Assembly (NCBI GenBank): GCA_018828385.1 | Contig: JAHJVE010000004.1 | Location: forward strand, 28,011 to 92,010 | DNA from: Gammaproteobacteria bacterium | GTDB lineage: Bacteria > Pseudomonadota > Gammaproteobacteria > Burkholderiales > Rhodocyclaceae | Direction: 5' to 3' | DNA length: 64,000 bases | Shown: positions 45,141 to 54,482 of the stretch, piece by piece | Position numbering within the stretch: the first letter of the stretch is position 1 | How the letters are laid out: the number at the start of each line of letters is the position of its first letter | The notes under the pieces: model-generated | Database searches by the model: none | What the model saw: only the letters and a program-made list of their open reading frames with translations | Told to the model about the DNA's origin: nothing | Position numbers and translations under genes: made by a program

Positions 45141-45773
45141 ATGACCTTTCGCCACTCCCTTGCCGCGCTGGCCGCCCTTTTTCTCTCTGTCACGCTTCAG
45201 GCCGAAGAGGCCAAGCCGGTCGATAACACGCCGAAAATGGCTTACGGCTTGATGATGCAGCAGGGCGACCGGCTGATATTTTCGCCCTGTCGTGACCGCA
45301 GCTACGCCAATGTCGAGGACGTTTCGGCCGATGGCAGCGTGACCAGGGCGCTCAACAGCGTCGGGCTCGCTGCCGGCAAGCGGCTCTACGTCGAACTGCT
45401 CGGCGTACTCGACAACGGGACCTTGAAGGCGTCGGCCTTCAACATGGCGCGCGTCGAAGGGCGCTGCCAGATGCCGGGCGGCAAGGAAGAAGCGTGGCGC
45501 GCCGCTGGCAACGATCCGGCCTGGGCGCTGGTCGCCGGCGGCGAACACGTCCGCCTGCAGCGCTATGGCAAGCCCGAAGTCGTGCTGCCTTACGCGGAGT
45601 TCCGGAGCGAAGGGAATGTCAGCCGTTACGACGGCAGCGCCGACCGCAACAAGCTGGCCATTCGCCTCGAAAAAACCATCTGCCGGGATGTTCAGGCCAA
45701 CGGCGCCTTCGCGTGGACGGCTACGGTCGAGCTGAACGGCGAGGCGCTCAAGGGCTGCGCCTGGCAGCGTTGA
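45141..45773 (+). CDS. Exported protein of COG3650-like type
   Basis: The 210-aa product has a signal peptide (~1-21) and two parts: a beta-rich segment around FSPCRDRSY with the first cysteine, and a segment GNDPAWALVAGGEHVRLQRYG like the GN.PFW..... motif of COG3650/heat-shock HslJ-type periplasmic proteins. Precise role unknown. Confidence 0.65.
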   Translation: MTFRHSLAALAALFLSVTLQAEEAKPVDNTPKMAYGLMMQQGDRLIFSPCRDRSYANVEDVSADGSVTRALNSVGLAAGKRLYVELLGVLDNGTLKASAFNMARVEGRCQMPGGKEEAWRAAGNDPAWALVAGGEHVRLQRYGKPEVVLPYAEFRSEGNVSRYDGSADRNKLAIRLEKTICRDVQANGAFAWTATVELNGEALKGCAWQR

Positions 45774-45780
45774 TCCGGCT

Positions 45781-45819
45781 GATTGCTACGGTCAACCGGG
45801 GAAAACGGCCAAAATTCAA
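45781..45819 (+). repeat. Dispersed 40-bp element, copy 14
   Basis: Plus-strand copy with GATTGCTACGG left flank. It lies between two convergent genes, and its AATTCAAG end includes, on the other strand, the TGA stop of the reductase gene. Confidence 0.92.
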
Positions 45820-46829
45820 GTCGTCGAAAACGTGAACGCGTCGGCGAAGAACTCTTCTTCCGGCATGCCTTGCGCCACGAAATCGCGTTTGGCCGCCTCG
45901 ATCATGAGCGGCGATCCGCAGGCATAGACCTGGTAGCCGGAAAGATCGGGGAAGTCGGCGAGCACGGCCTGGTGCACGAAGCCGGTGCGACCGGTCCACT
46001 CGTCGCCAGCCGCCGGCTCCGACAGCACCGGGATGTACTTGATGTTGGCCTGCTCGGCCGCCCACTTTTCCGGCAGCGCGTTCTGGTACAGATCGACGCG
46101 CGCCTTGGCGCCCCAGTAGATGAACATCGGCCGACTGATGCCCTTGGCGATGGCGTGTTCGACGATGGACTTGACCGGTGCGAAGCCGGTACCGCCAGCG
46201 AGCAGGATCATCGGTTTCGCCGAATCTTCGCGCAGGTAAAAGCTGCCATGCGGGCCGTTGAAACGCAGGATGTCGCGCACTTTCAGCGTCGAGAAAACCT
46301 GCTCGGTAAACAGGCCGCCAGGAACGTGACGGATATGCAGTTCCAGCATGTTTTCATCGCGCGGCGCACTGGCCAGCGAGTAGCTGCGCTTCTTGCCGTC
46401 CTTGAGCAGGATGTCTATGTACTGACCGGCGAGAAACTCAAAACGTTCGTTGGCGGGCAGGCGGAGGTGCATTTCGATGACATCCGGTGCCAGTTTGTCG
46501 AGCTTCTCGATGCGTGAAGGCAGGGTCTTGACGGGGATGTCGCTGGCCAGGGCCAGTTGCTTGCACTCAATGACCAGATCGGTCTGGGCGCTGGAGCAGC
46601 AAAACAAGGTCATGCCGGCGGCCTTTTCATCGTCGGTCAGCGCGTGTGGTTGCGACTTGCCGTGGTCAACCGTGCCGCTGACCACCTTGCCCTTGCAGGC
46701 ACCACAGGCGCCATCCTTGCAGCCGTACGGCAGAATCAGGCCCTGGCGCAGCCCGGCGTCAAGCAGGGTCTCGCCGGCTTCGGCGCTGAAGGCGCGGCCG
46801 CTCGGCTGGACAGTGATCTGGTAGCTCAT
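45816..46829 (-). CDS. 2Fe-2S ferredoxin / FAD-NAD(P)H reductase
   Basis: The 337-aa protein joins an N-terminal plant-type ferredoxin (Cys37, Cys42, Cys45 in YGCKDGACGAC, fourth ligand near Cys77) to a ferredoxin-reductase module with FAD motif RSYSLAS near 187 and NAD(P) motif GGTGFAPVKSI. Such enzymes (CDP-6-deoxy-glucoseen reductase/AscD-like, or reductase components of oxygenases) pass electrons from NAD(P)H to a partner. No partner gene is adjacent. AAGGGG precedes the ATG at 46829. Confidence 0.82.
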   Translation of the reverse strand: MSYQITVQPSGRAFSAEAGETLLDAGLRQGLILPYGCKDGACGACKGKVVSGTVDHGKSQPHALTDDEKAAGMTLFCCSSAQTDLVIECKQLALASDIPVKTLPSRIEKLDKLAPDVIEMHLRLPANERFEFLAGQYIDILLKDGKKRSYSLASAPRDENMLELHIRHVPGGLFTEQVFSTLKVRDILRFNGPHGSFYLREDSAKPMILLAGGTGFAPVKSIVEHAIAKGISRPMFIYWGAKARVDLYQNALPEKWAAEQANIKYIPVLSEPAAGDEWTGRTGFVHQAVLADFPDLSGYQVYACGSPLMIEAAKRDFVAQGMPEEEFFADAFTFSTT

Positions 46830-46862
46830 AATTTCCCCTTGGTCGTCGGCTACAATGCCGGC

Positions 46863-47753
46863 GTGCAAAAAATCCTGATTGTCGGCAGCGGGGACGTTGC
46901 CCGCCGCATCCTCTCCCGCATTGTCCCTAATGCTCGCGTCTATGCCCTGCTGCGCAATGCCAGCCGGGCGGCCGAATGGCGCGAAGCGGGGGCGTTGCCG
47001 GTGCTGGCCGATCTCGACGACCGGGGCAGCCTGCAACGCATCGCCGGACTGGCCGACAGCATTCTGCATCTGGCGCCACCGCCCGGCGAAGGCCGTCACG
47101 ACATGCGTACCCGCAACCTGCTGGCCGCCTTGGGCAAGAGCAAAAGTCTACCACGGCGCCTGATTTACGTAAGCACGACGGGGGTTTATGGCGATTGTGG
47201 CGGGGCGCAGATCGACGAAACGCGCCGCCTGAATCCGGAGAGTTCCCGGGCCGGCCGCCGGGTCGATGCCGAACGTTGCCTGCGCCAATGGGGCAAGCGG
47301 ACCGGCGTCAAGGTTTCCATCCTGCGCGCCCCTGGCATCTACGCAGCCGACCGCCTGCCCATCGAGCGCCTGAACAAGGCGTTGCCCGCCCTCTGCGCGG
47401 CCGATGACGGCTACACCAACCACATCCATGCCGATGATCTGGCGGCTGCTTGTATCGCCGCGCTGCGTCATGGCGGCGCCAACCGCGTCTACAATGTCGT
47501 CGATGATTCCGACCTGAAGATGGCCGAGTATTTCGACCGGGTCGCCGATGCCTTCGCGTTGCCCCGTCCACCGCGCATTTCGCGGGAGGAGGCGGCGAAA
47601 ACGCTGTCGCCGGTGCAGATGTCTTTCATGCGTGAATCGCGGCGTATCGGCAACAAGCGCTTGAAAACAGAATTAAAACTAAAGCTCGCCTTCCCGAACA
47701 TTGATGTCGGGATCGCCGAGGCAGTCTCAAGGAGAAACGCATGCTCGTCGTAA
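46863..47753 (+). CDS. NAD-dependent epimerase/dehydratase-like (extended SDR) protein
   Basis: The 296-aa product starts with the nucleotide-binding GSGDVARRI segment and has YVSTTGVYGD near 100, an SDR-type pattern in which the canonical YxxxK is not obvious. It resembles YeeZ-type proteins. The GTG at 46863 fits the fold start; a TACAAT box 8 bp upstream suggests little or no leader. It is divergent from the reductase gene and overlaps the HemJ-like gene by 13 bp. Confidence 0.75.
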   Translation: MQKILIVGSGDVARRILSRIVPNARVYALLRNASRAAEWREAGALPVLADLDDRGSLQRIAGLADSILHLAPPPGEGRHDMRTRNLLAALGKSKSLPRRLIYVSTTGVYGDCGGAQIDETRRLNPESSRAGRRVDAERCLRQWGKRTGVKVSILRAPGIYAADRLPIERLNKALPALCAADDGYTNHIHADDLAAACIAALRHGGANRVYNVVDDSDLKMAEYFDRVADAFALPRPPRISREEAAKTLSPVQMSFMRESRRIGNKRLKTELKLKLAFPNIDVGIAEAVSRRNACSS

Positions 47754-48166
47754 AGACTCTGCATATCTGGATGGTCATTTCGTGGTTCGCCGGCTTGTTC
47801 TACCTGCCGCGCATTTTTGTCAATCTGGCCATGGTGCCGGATGACAGCGTCGCCGAGCGCGACCGTCTGCTGCTGATGGCCGGCAAGCTGTACAAGTTCA
47901 TGACGCCGCTTGGCGTATTCGCCGTGTTGACCGGTCTCTGGTTGTGGATCGTCTACGGCAACCAGATCGCACTCGGCGGCTGGATTCATGCCAAGACCAC
48001 GCTGGTCGCCGTTCTGGCCGTGTTCCACTGGCACTGCGGCCGGGTGCTCAAGCAGTTCCAGGGCGGCGGCAACAAGAAAACCCACATCTGGTTCCGCTTC
48101 TATAACGAACTGCCGGTGATCGTCCTGCTCTTCGTCCTCTTCCTCGTTGTCCTCAAGCCCTTCTGA
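47741..48166 (+). CDS. hemJ: HemJ/UPF0093-like membrane protein
   Basis: The 141-aa protein has four membrane helices. KTLHIWMVISWFAGLFYLPRIFV at the N-terminus matches HemJ, the oxygen-independent-type protoporphyrinogen IX oxidase (conserved His in LHI and the later heme-type His). The related CopD-like family is an alternative. AAGGAG precedes the ATG, which lies within the end of the upstream gene. Confidence 0.7.
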   Translation: MLVVKTLHIWMVISWFAGLFYLPRIFVNLAMVPDDSVAERDRLLLMAGKLYKFMTPLGVFAVLTGLWLWIVYGNQIALGGWIHAKTTLVAVLAVFHWHCGRVLKQFQGGGNKKTHIWFRFYNELPVIVLLFVLFLVVLKPF

Positions 48167-48167
48167 C

Positions 48168-49310
48168 ATGAATACCTATTTCGCAATTTGCCCGCGCGGG
48201 CTGGAAGAACACCTGCTCGAGGAGCTTCGTGCCGTCGGCGGCGAAGACCTGCGGACGACGCACGGTGGCGTATTTTTCACCGGCGACTGGTCGGTCTGCT
48301 ACCGCGCCAACCTCGAATCCCGGCTGGCCACGCGCATCCTCTGGCATATCGTCAAGGGGCCGTACCAGAAGGAAGAAGACATCTACCGGCTGGCCGTCCG
48401 CCAGTTGTGGCCGAATCATTTCGATGTGACGCGCACCATGCGCGTCGTGACGACGGCGATCAAATGTCCGCTCAAGTCGCTCGATTTCGTCACGCTGCGC
48501 GTCAAGGATGCCGTCTGCGACCGCTTCCGCGAGGACCGCGGCGACCGGCCGAACATCGAGACGCGTCATCCGGATGTCAGCATTCACGTTTTTCTTTCCG
48601 AAAACGAATGCACGCTGTACCTCGATACCTCCGGCCAGCCGCTGTGGCAGCGCGGTTTCCGCAAGGCCAGCGTTGACGCACCGCTCAAGGAAAACCTGGC
48701 GGCCGGCATCCTCAAAATCACCGGCTGGCAGCCCGGCACGCCGCTGGTCGACCCGATGTGCGGCAGCGGCACCTTCCTGCTCGAAGCCGTGCAGATGGCG
48801 CTCGACCGGGCGCCCGGTCTGGATCGCGGCTTCGCCTTCGAGATGCTGCGCAATTTCGAGGCGCTCAACTGGGCGAACATCCGCCAGGCCGCCGAGGCGC
48901 GTGTCAAGCCGGCCGAGCCGATGGACATCCGCGGCTACGACATCGACGACAAGGCCGTGCGCGCCACCCGGCGCAACCTGCAGGAAGCTGGTTTTGGCGG
49001 CATTGTCACGGTCGACCGTGAAGATCTGCTCGAAACGCAACCGCTGACCGATCACGGCATCCTCGTCACCAATCCGCCCTACGGCGAACGCATTGGCGAG
49101 CAGGATGAACTGGCTGCCTTCTACCCGGAACTCGGCTCAGCCCTCAAAAAACACTGGGCCGGGTGGAACTGTTTCTTCTTCACAGCCGACCTCCGTTTGC
49201 CTAAACTGGTCGGGCTCAAACCGAGCCGCAAGACGCCGCTGTTCAACGGTCCGCTCGAGTGCCGCTTGTTTGAAATTCGCATGGTCGCAGGGAGCAACCG
49301 CAAGGCCTAG
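48168..49310 (+). CDS. THUMP-domain class I rRNA methyltransferase (RlmL/YcbY N-half-like)
   Basis: The 380-aa product has an N-terminal ferredoxin-like/THUMP region (~1-160) and a SAM methyltransferase domain with DPMCGSGTFLLEA near 205 and catalytic NPPYGER near 302. It matches the RlmL-type guanine-N2 methylases of 23S rRNA, without the second RlmK half. The ATG at 48168 is 1 bp after the hemJ-like stop. Confidence 0.82.
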   Translation: MNTYFAICPRGLEEHLLEELRAVGGEDLRTTHGGVFFTGDWSVCYRANLESRLATRILWHIVKGPYQKEEDIYRLAVRQLWPNHFDVTRTMRVVTTAIKCPLKSLDFVTLRVKDAVCDRFREDRGDRPNIETRHPDVSIHVFLSENECTLYLDTSGQPLWQRGFRKASVDAPLKENLAAGILKITGWQPGTPLVDPMCGSGTFLLEAVQMALDRAPGLDRGFAFEMLRNFEALNWANIRQAAEARVKPAEPMDIRGYDIDDKAVRATRRNLQEAGFGGIVTVDREDLLETQPLTDHGILVTNPPYGERIGEQDELAAFYPELGSALKKHWAGWNCFFFTADLRLPKLVGLKPSRKTPLFNGPLECRLFEIRMVAGSNRKA

Positions 49311-49425
49311 GCAAGCCTCGGTTGTTGCAATTCAATCGGCATGGGGTTTTGATCCTGGTCAGTTTTTTGGGCCAAGCGCCATGCGACGATTTAAATTTCG
49401 TAATTAATAATTCAGGAGATAGCGC

Positions 49426-50721
49426 ATGTCCTTTCAGGCCCTGTACCAACAAAAACGCATGTCCGCCGCCGATGCCATTCGGGTCGTCAAGAATGGCGAC
49501 ACCATCGTCGTTCCGACCGCCGTCGGCGAACCGCCCAGCCTGCTGGCTGCGTTGTCGGAGGCGCGCCGCGATTTCCGCGATGTGCAGGTTTCGCAGATTC
49601 TGGCCGTGCGCAAATATGGTTACCTGGACCCGGAAACCGTCGACAACGTTCGTCACACCGCCTATTTCTACAGCGGCGCCACCCGTCCGGGCGGCAAGGA
49701 TGGCTGGGTCGATTTCATTCCGGCCTATTTCTCCGAAATGCCGTCGCTGCTCAACCGTGGCCTGATGCCGGCCGATGTCGTGTTCACCATGGCCTCGCCG
49801 ATGGACGAGCATGGGTTCTTCTCGCTGTCTCTGGCCGCCGACTACACGATGGCCGCCATCGACCGGGCTCGCGTCGTCGTCCTCGAAGTCAATCCGAACG
49901 TGCCCTTTGCCAACGGCGACTGTCACATCCACATTTCGCAGGTCGCCGCGCTGTGCGAGAGCGATGAGCCGATTCTCGAAGTCGGCCTGCCCAAGATAGG
50001 CCCGGTCCAGGAGGCCATCGGCAAGTATGTCGCCGACATGATCCCCGATGGCGCCACGCTGCAGATCGGCTACGGCGGCATTCCCGACGCCGTGGTCATG
50101 CAACTGACCGATAAGCACGACCTCGGCATTCATACCGAAATGGTCGGCGACGGCATCATGTCGCTGGTCGAAGCCGGTGTCGTGACCAACCGCAAGAAGA
50201 ATTACCACCACGGCAAGATGCTGGCGACCTTCGCGCTCGGCTCGAAGAAGCTCTACCAGTTCATGCACCGCAACCCGGCGCTCGAAATGCACCCGGTTGA
50301 TTTCACCAACGACCCCTATCTGGCCGGTCAGAACGACAACCTGCATGCCATCAACGCGACCATGCAGATCGATTTTCTCGGCCAGTGCGGCTCGGAAAGC
50401 CTGGGCCCGATTCCCTACTCGGGTACCGGCGGCCAGTCCGACTTCGTCCGTGCCGCCAACCGCTCGAACGGCGGCAAGGCCTTCATCGTGCTGCCATCGA
50501 CGGCCAAGGACGACACCATTTCGCGCATCGTGCCGACTTTGTCGCCGGGCACTCACGTATCGACGAGCAAGAACGACATCAACTATGTCGTCACCGAGTT
50601 CGGCGTCGCCCAACTTCGCGGCAAGACGGCCAAGCAGCGGGCCGAGGCGCTGATCGGCATCGCCCACCCGGACTTCCGCGGCGAGCTGCGCGATGCGGCG
50701 AAACGTCTGAAACTGCTCTGA
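49426..50721 (+). CDS. Acetyl-CoA hydrolase/4-hydroxybutyrate-type CoA-transferase family protein
   Basis: The 431-aa enzyme has two CoA-transferase domains of the AcuN/cat1 type: an N-terminal half beginning with MSAADAIRVVKNGDTIVVP and a C-terminal half with GYGGIPDAVV, GTGGQSDFVRAA and the VTEFGVAQLRGKT segment conserved in the family. It moves CoA between short acyl groups; substrate unknown. CAGGAG precedes the ATG. The 115-bp upstream gap is A/T-rich near 49390-49412, a likely promoter. Confidence 0.82.
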   Translation: MSFQALYQQKRMSAADAIRVVKNGDTIVVPTAVGEPPSLLAALSEARRDFRDVQVSQILAVRKYGYLDPETVDNVRHTAYFYSGATRPGGKDGWVDFIPAYFSEMPSLLNRGLMPADVVFTMASPMDEHGFFSLSLAADYTMAAIDRARVVVLEVNPNVPFANGDCHIHISQVAALCESDEPILEVGLPKIGPVQEAIGKYVADMIPDGATLQIGYGGIPDAVVMQLTDKHDLGIHTEMVGDGIMSLVEAGVVTNRKKNYHHGKMLATFALGSKKLYQFMHRNPALEMHPVDFTNDPYLAGQNDNLHAINATMQIDFLGQCGSESLGPIPYSGTGGQSDFVRAANRSNGGKAFIVLPSTAKDDTISRIVPTLSPGTHVSTSKNDINYVVTEFGVAQLRGKTAKQRAEALIGIAHPDFRGELRDAAKRLKLL

Positions 50722-50812
50722 TCCGGGCTTACAAACTGTAGCAATTTTGTTCGCCCGACTGGCTGATAATTGGCTATCTTGTAATCAGGTTATTGGTCAA
50801 TTGGGCGACATC

Positions 50813-51148
50813 ATGAAATTGCGTGCATTCCTGCTTGTATTGCTCGCCATGCTGATGGCCGGCGTGGCGACAAATGCCTCGGCCCATGGTCCGCGGGTGC
50901 GTTTCGGCGTGCACCTTGGCGTCCCGGTCTGGGGTCCGGTCTGGTACCCGCCTCCTTATTATTACCCGCCGCAGGTCATCGTCGTGCCGCCTTCGCCGCC
51001 GCCGGTGTACATCGAGCAGGCACAGGATGCGCCGGCCGAGTCGGGCCAGCAGTACTGGTATTACTGCACCAGCGCGCAGGGCTATTACCCCTACATCAAG
51101 GAATGTCCTGGCGGCTGGCAGAAGGTTCTGCCGCAACCGGAGAAATGA
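50813..51148 (+). CDS. Small Pro/Tyr-rich exported protein
   Basis: The 111-aa product has a signal peptide (~1-23, ending ASAHG), then a stretch rich in Pro, Tyr and Val (WYPPPYYYPPQVIVVPP) and a conserved-looking end with two cysteines, YYCTSAQGYYPYIKECPGGW. Small proteins of this type are common in betaproteobacterial envelopes but have no known function. Start at 50813 chosen over an upstream frame without signal. Confidence 0.7.
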   Translation: MKLRAFLLVLLAMLMAGVATNASAHGPRVRFGVHLGVPVWGPVWYPPPYYYPPQVIVVPPSPPPVYIEQAQDAPAESGQQYWYYCTSAQGYYPYIKECPGGWQKVLPQPEK

Positions 51149-51150
51149 TC

Positions 51151-51687
51151 ATGGCTAAAGAAAATCCGCTTCTTCCCCGTCTCGGCCTGATCGGCGGCGC
51201 GCTGCTGCTGGGCGCCTGCACCGTATTGCCGACCGGACCGAGCGTCATGGTCCTGCCGGGCACCGGGCAGAGCATCGAGCGCTTCAAGGTGGACGACGGC
51301 TATTGCCGACAGTTCGCCCATATCCAGATCGGCGGCAAGACGGCTGGGGACGCGGCCAAAGAGTCGGCCGTGACCAGCGCCGCGGTCGGTGCGGCGGTTG
51401 GTGCAGTGGCCGGGGCGGCCATTGGGGGCGATGGCCGTGGCGCGGCAACCGGGGCTGGCGTCGGTTTGCTGCTCGGCAGCGCGACCGGGGCCGACAGCGC
51501 TCGCGCCTCGGGGGTTGGCACGCAGCGCCAATACGACAACGCCTACATCCAGTGCATGTACAGCAAGGGACATCGGGTGCCCGTGCCGGCCAACATGGCT
51601 TACCCGCGCGCGGTGCGCTCTACCGATGCCGGCATTCCACCGCCACCGCCGGGAGCGCCGCCTCCGCCGCCGCCCAATGTGAAATAG
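51151..51687 (+). CDS. Glycine-zipper outer-membrane lipoprotein
   Basis: The 178-aa product has a lipobox (LLLGAC, Cys22), a glycine-zipper segment of two small hydrophobic Gly/Ala helices (~70-115) and a proline-rich C-terminus. It resembles OmpA-like glycine-zipper lipoproteins that insert into membranes. ATG at 51151 has GGAG eight bases upstream; an ATG at 51145 overlapping the previous stop is too close. Probable two-gene operon with the Pro/Tyr-rich protein. Confidence 0.75.
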   Translation: MAKENPLLPRLGLIGGALLLGACTVLPTGPSVMVLPGTGQSIERFKVDDGYCRQFAHIQIGGKTAGDAAKESAVTSAAVGAAVGAVAGAAIGGDGRGAATGAGVGLLLGSATGADSARASGVGTQRQYDNAYIQCMYSKGHRVPVPANMAYPRAVRSTDAGIPPPPPGAPPPPPPNVK

Positions 51688-51696
51688 GCAGCATAA

Positions 51697-51727
51697 AAAA
51701 CGCCCGGCAGGATATGCCGGGCGTTTT
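51697..51727. terminator. Bidirectional intrinsic terminator
   Basis: A perfect 13-bp stem (51697-51709 with 51715-51727) of the A4-GC-T4 type and a 5-base loop. It sits between convergent genes and serves both the lipoprotein gene and lipA. Confidence 0.9.
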
Positions 51728-51764
51728 CATTTTTGGCCAATATTTCCGGTTGACCGTAGCAATC
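51728..51764 (-). repeat. Dispersed 40-bp element, copy 15
   Basis: Minus-strand copy with the GATTGCTACGG left flank, directly adjoining the terminator hairpin. Confidence 0.88.
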
Positions 51765-51775
51765 GTTCGCAGGCG

Positions 51776-52720
51776 TCAAGCAACGCCGGCGCTGTGCGCC
51801 TGCTGGTCGGCCCAGTAGCTGGAACGGACCATCGGCGCGCAGGCTGCGCCGGTGAAGCCCATTTTCTTCGCTTCTTCCTCGTACATCTTGAAGGTGTCTG
51901 GGTGGACGTAGCGCGTCACCGGCAGGTGGTGGCCGGACGGTGCCAGATACTGGCCGATGGTCAGCATTTCGACGTCGTGGGCACGCAGATCGCGCATGAC
52001 GTCGAGGATTTCCTCGTCGGTTTCGCCGAGGCCGACCATCAGGCCGGACTTGGTGGAAACATCCGGGTAGCGCGCCTTGAACTGCTTGAGGAATTCGAGC
52101 GAATGCTTGTAGTCGGCGCCCGGGCGGGCCTGCTTGTAGAGGCGGGGCACGGTTTCCAGGTTGTGGTTGAGGACGTCGGGCAGGGCGTCGCCGAGGACGT
52201 CGAGGGCGACCTCCATGCGGCCGCGGAAATCGGGGACCAGGGTTTCGATGGTGGTGGTCGGCGACAGTTCGCGGGTGTTGCGGATGACGTCGACGAAGTG
52301 CTGGGCGCCGCCGTCGCGCAGGTCGTCGCGGTCCACGCTGGTGATCACGACATAACGCAGCTTGAGCATGGCAACCGACTCGGCCAGTTCGCGCGGCTCG
52401 TCCGGGTTGGGCGGCAGCGGCTGGCCGTGGCCGACGTCGCAGAACGGACAGCGCCGGGTGCAGATGTCGCCGAGGATCATGAAGGTCGCCGTGCCGCGGC
52501 CGAAGCATTCACCGATGTTCGGGCAGGTCGCTTCTTCGCAGACGGTGTGCAGCTTCTTTTCGCGCAGCATGGACTTGATTTCGCCGAAGCGGCCGGCGCT
52601 GTTGCCGGCCTTGACGCGGATCCACTCGGGTTTGCGCAGCGGGGTGTCGACCGGCACGATCTTGATGGGGATGCGCGCGGTTTTGAGTTCGCCTTTTTGC
52701 TTGACGCCTTTTTCAGCCAT
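51776..52720 (-). CDS. lipA: Lipoyl synthase
   Basis: The 314-aa radical-SAM enzyme inserts two sulfurs into octanoyl groups on carrier proteins. It has the auxiliary-cluster cysteines Cys61, Cys66 and Cys72 and the radical-SAM cluster Cys87, Cys91 and Cys94 (CTRRCPFC), and ends in the conserved RSSYWADQQ segment. It is the last gene of the dac-dat-ybeD-lipB-lipA operon. Confidence 0.95.
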   Translation of the reverse strand: MAEKGVKQKGELKTARIPIKIVPVDTPLRKPEWIRVKAGNSAGRFGEIKSMLREKKLHTVCEEATCPNIGECFGRGTATFMILGDICTRRCPFCDVGHGQPLPPNPDEPRELAESVAMLKLRYVVITSVDRDDLRDGGAQHFVDVIRNTRELSPTTTIETLVPDFRGRMEVALDVLGDALPDVLNHNLETVPRLYKQARPGADYKHSLEFLKQFKARYPDVSTKSGLMVGLGETDEEILDVMRDLRAHDVEMLTIGQYLAPSGHHLPVTRYVHPDTFKMYEEEAKKMGFTGAACAPMVRSSYWADQQAHSAGVA

Positions 52721-52722
52721 TT

Positions 52723-53331
52723 CTATTTGTCCAGTTGCTGTAGCAAGTGTTGAGAGAGTTGCTCGCCGGCCTCGTGAGCCGTGAGCGGAATATTGAAGTC
52801 CGTGGTCTGGATGACCTTCAGGCCAGCATAGCCGCAGGGATTGATCGCGGCAAAGGGGGAAAGATCCATATCGACATTGAGCGAGACGCCGTGATACGAG
52901 CAGCCGTTGCGGATGCGCAGTCCGAGAGCGGCGATCTTGGCCTCGCCGACGTAAACGCCGGGGGCGCCATCGCGGCGTTCGGCCGTCACGCCGTATTTGG
53001 CCAGCAGATCGATGACGGCCTGTTCGATGGCGGTGACCAGTTCGCGCACCTTGATTTTCAGCCGGGCCAGATCGAGCAGCAGGTAGATCACGACCTGGCC
53101 GGGGCCGTGGTAGGTGACCTGGCCGCCGCGGTCGATCTTGACGGTGGGAATGCCGATGTCGCGCAGGATGTGTTCCGGCTTGCCGGCCTGGCCGAGGGTG
53201 TACACCGGCGGGTGCTCGACAATCCAGATTTCATCGGGGGTTTCGGACGACCGGGTGGCTGTGAAGTCCTGCATGGCCTGGAAGGTCGGGGCGTAGTCGA
53301 CCCGGCCCAGGCGTTTGACGACAGGAAGCAC
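52723..53331 (-). CDS. lipB: Octanoyl-[ACP] protein transferase
   Basis: The 202-aa enzyme moves octanoate from ACP to lipoyl domains. Seen are [22 protein letters not shown] and the catalytic-Cys motif NPCGYAGL. The start is a GTG that follows the ybeD stop directly, so the two are coupled. It ends 2 bp before lipA. Confidence 0.94.
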   Translation of the reverse strand: MLPVVKRLGRVDYAPTFQAMQDFTATRSSETPDEIWIVEHPPVYTLGQAGKPEHILRDIGIPTVKIDRGGQVTYHGPGQVVIYLLLDLARLKIKVRELVTAIEQAVIDLLAKYGVTAERRDGAPGVYVGEAKIAALGLRIRNGCSYHGVSLNVDMDLSPFAAINPCGYAGLKVIQTTDFNIPLTAHEAGEQLSQHLLQQLDK

Positions 53332-53601
53332 TTACAGCACGACCTTGATCATCGGATGGCCACTGAGGTCGGTGTACAGCGCGTCGAGTTGCGGCTTGGA
53401 GGTGGCGATCACGGTGCACGTCAGGCTGACGTAGTTGCCGCCCGAGCTGGCGCGCATTTCCATGGTCGCGCCATCGAAGTCGGGGGCGTGCACGGTGACG
53501 ATGTCGAGGACGACCTGAGCCAGGCTGTCGTCAGCCTTGCCCATGATCTTGAGCGGGAATTCGCAGGGGAATTCGAGGAGGGTGTCCTTGTACGAAGCCA
53601 T
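53332..53601 (-). CDS. ybeD: YbeD/DUF493 family protein
   Basis: The 89-aa protein matches the small ACT-like DUF493 family (FPCEFPLKIMG at the start, SSGGNYVSLTCTV in the middle). It usually lies next to lipB, as here, and may tune lipoate metabolism. It starts 1 bp after the dat stop. Confidence 0.92.
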   Translation of the reverse strand: MASYKDTLLEFPCEFPLKIMGKADDSLAQVVLDIVTVHAPDFDGATMEMRASSGGNYVSLTCTVIATSKPQLDALYTDLSGHPMIKVVL

Positions 53602-53602
53602 T

Positions 53603-54478
53603 TCAGCCTTTGCGCATTACGGTGTTCTTGAAGTCCTGGTACCACTGCCACATCTGTCCGGCCAGTGGGCCGGGCTGGCCGGTGCCGATTGGCTGGCCGT
53701 CGAGCGTCGTGATCGCCAGGATTTCTTTTGTCGATGAGGTCATCCAGACCTCGTCGGCGGCACGAAGTTCAGTTTCTTCAATTTCGGCGATTTTTACCGG
53801 TTGACCGTGGGATTCGGCCAATTCGAGGATCACGTCGTAGGTAATGCCCGGCAACATCAGGTGGGTCTTGGGCGGGGCGCGCAGCACGCCATCCTTGACG
53901 ATGAAAATGTTCGACGCCGCGCCTTCCTTCATGAAGCCGTCGCGAATCAGCAACGCCTCGGCGCAACCCTGCTCGACCGCCTGCTGGCGGGCCAGCACGT
54001 TGGCGAGCAGCGAGATGACTTTCAAGTCGCAGCGCGACCAGCGCAGGTCGGGCACGGTGATCGCCGCGACGCCCTTGGCGCGGATCTCGGCCGGCGTGGT
54101 GACCAGCGGCGAAGAAAAGGCGAAGGCCGTCGGCGCCACGCTGGCTGGCGGGAAAGCGTGGTCACGCTTGTCGTCGGCGCCGCGCGTGACCTGCAGGTAG
54201 ATCGACTGGTCTTCCCACGGTGCGGCTTCGATCAGCTTGAGGACGACTTCTTTCCAGCCCTCCGCGCTCAACGGGTTGGCCAGCTTGATGCCGTCCAGCG
54301 TCGCCTGCAGTCGTTTCAGATGTTCGTCGACACGAAACCCCCGGCGGGAGTAAACCGGGATCACTTCATAGACGCCGTCGCCGTACAGAAAGCCGCGGTC
54401 GAGCGGCGAAATGCCCGCTTCGGCCAGCGGCTTGAACTGGCCGTTCAGGTAAACGGGATCGGCGACGTAGGGCGTCAT
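53603..54478 (-). CDS. dat: D-amino acid aminotransferase
   Basis: The 291-aa class IV PLP aminotransferase has the RGFLYGDGVYEVIPVY segment near 26 and CDLKVISLLANVLARQQA near 150, which holds the PLP lysine. It makes D-amino acids such as D-glutamate and D-alanine for the wall, which fits its place beside a carboxypeptidase gene. A repeat copy lies in frame at about residues 222-234 without obvious length change. Confidence 0.88.
   Translation of the reverse strand: MTPYVADPVYLNGQFKPLAEAGISPLDRGFLYGDGVYEVIPVYSRRGFRVDEHLKRLQATLDGIKLANPLSAEGWKEVVLKLIEAAPWEDQSIYLQVTRGADDKRDHAFPPASVAPTAFAFSSPLVTTPAEIRAKGVAAITVPDLRWSRCDLKVISLLANVLARQQAVEQGCAEALLIRDGFMKEGAASNIFIVKDGVLRAPPKTHLMLPGITYDVILELAESHGQPVKIAEIEETELRAADEVWMTSSTKEILAITTLDGQPIGTGQPGPLAGQMWQWYQDFKNTVMRKG
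53777..53815 (-). repeat. Dispersed 40-bp element, copy 16, in frame in dat
   Basis: GAATCCCACGGTCAACCGG then TAAAAAT, CGCCGAAATTGAAG. It encodes SHGQPVKIAEIEE in the frame of dat. Confidence 0.85.
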
Positions 54479-54482
54479 GGGT

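Noticed and set aside
49008..49019. ACGGTCGACCGT in the THUMP methyltransferase gene, like the element core
   Set aside because: No A-tract or right block follows; it is ordinary coding sequence by chance.
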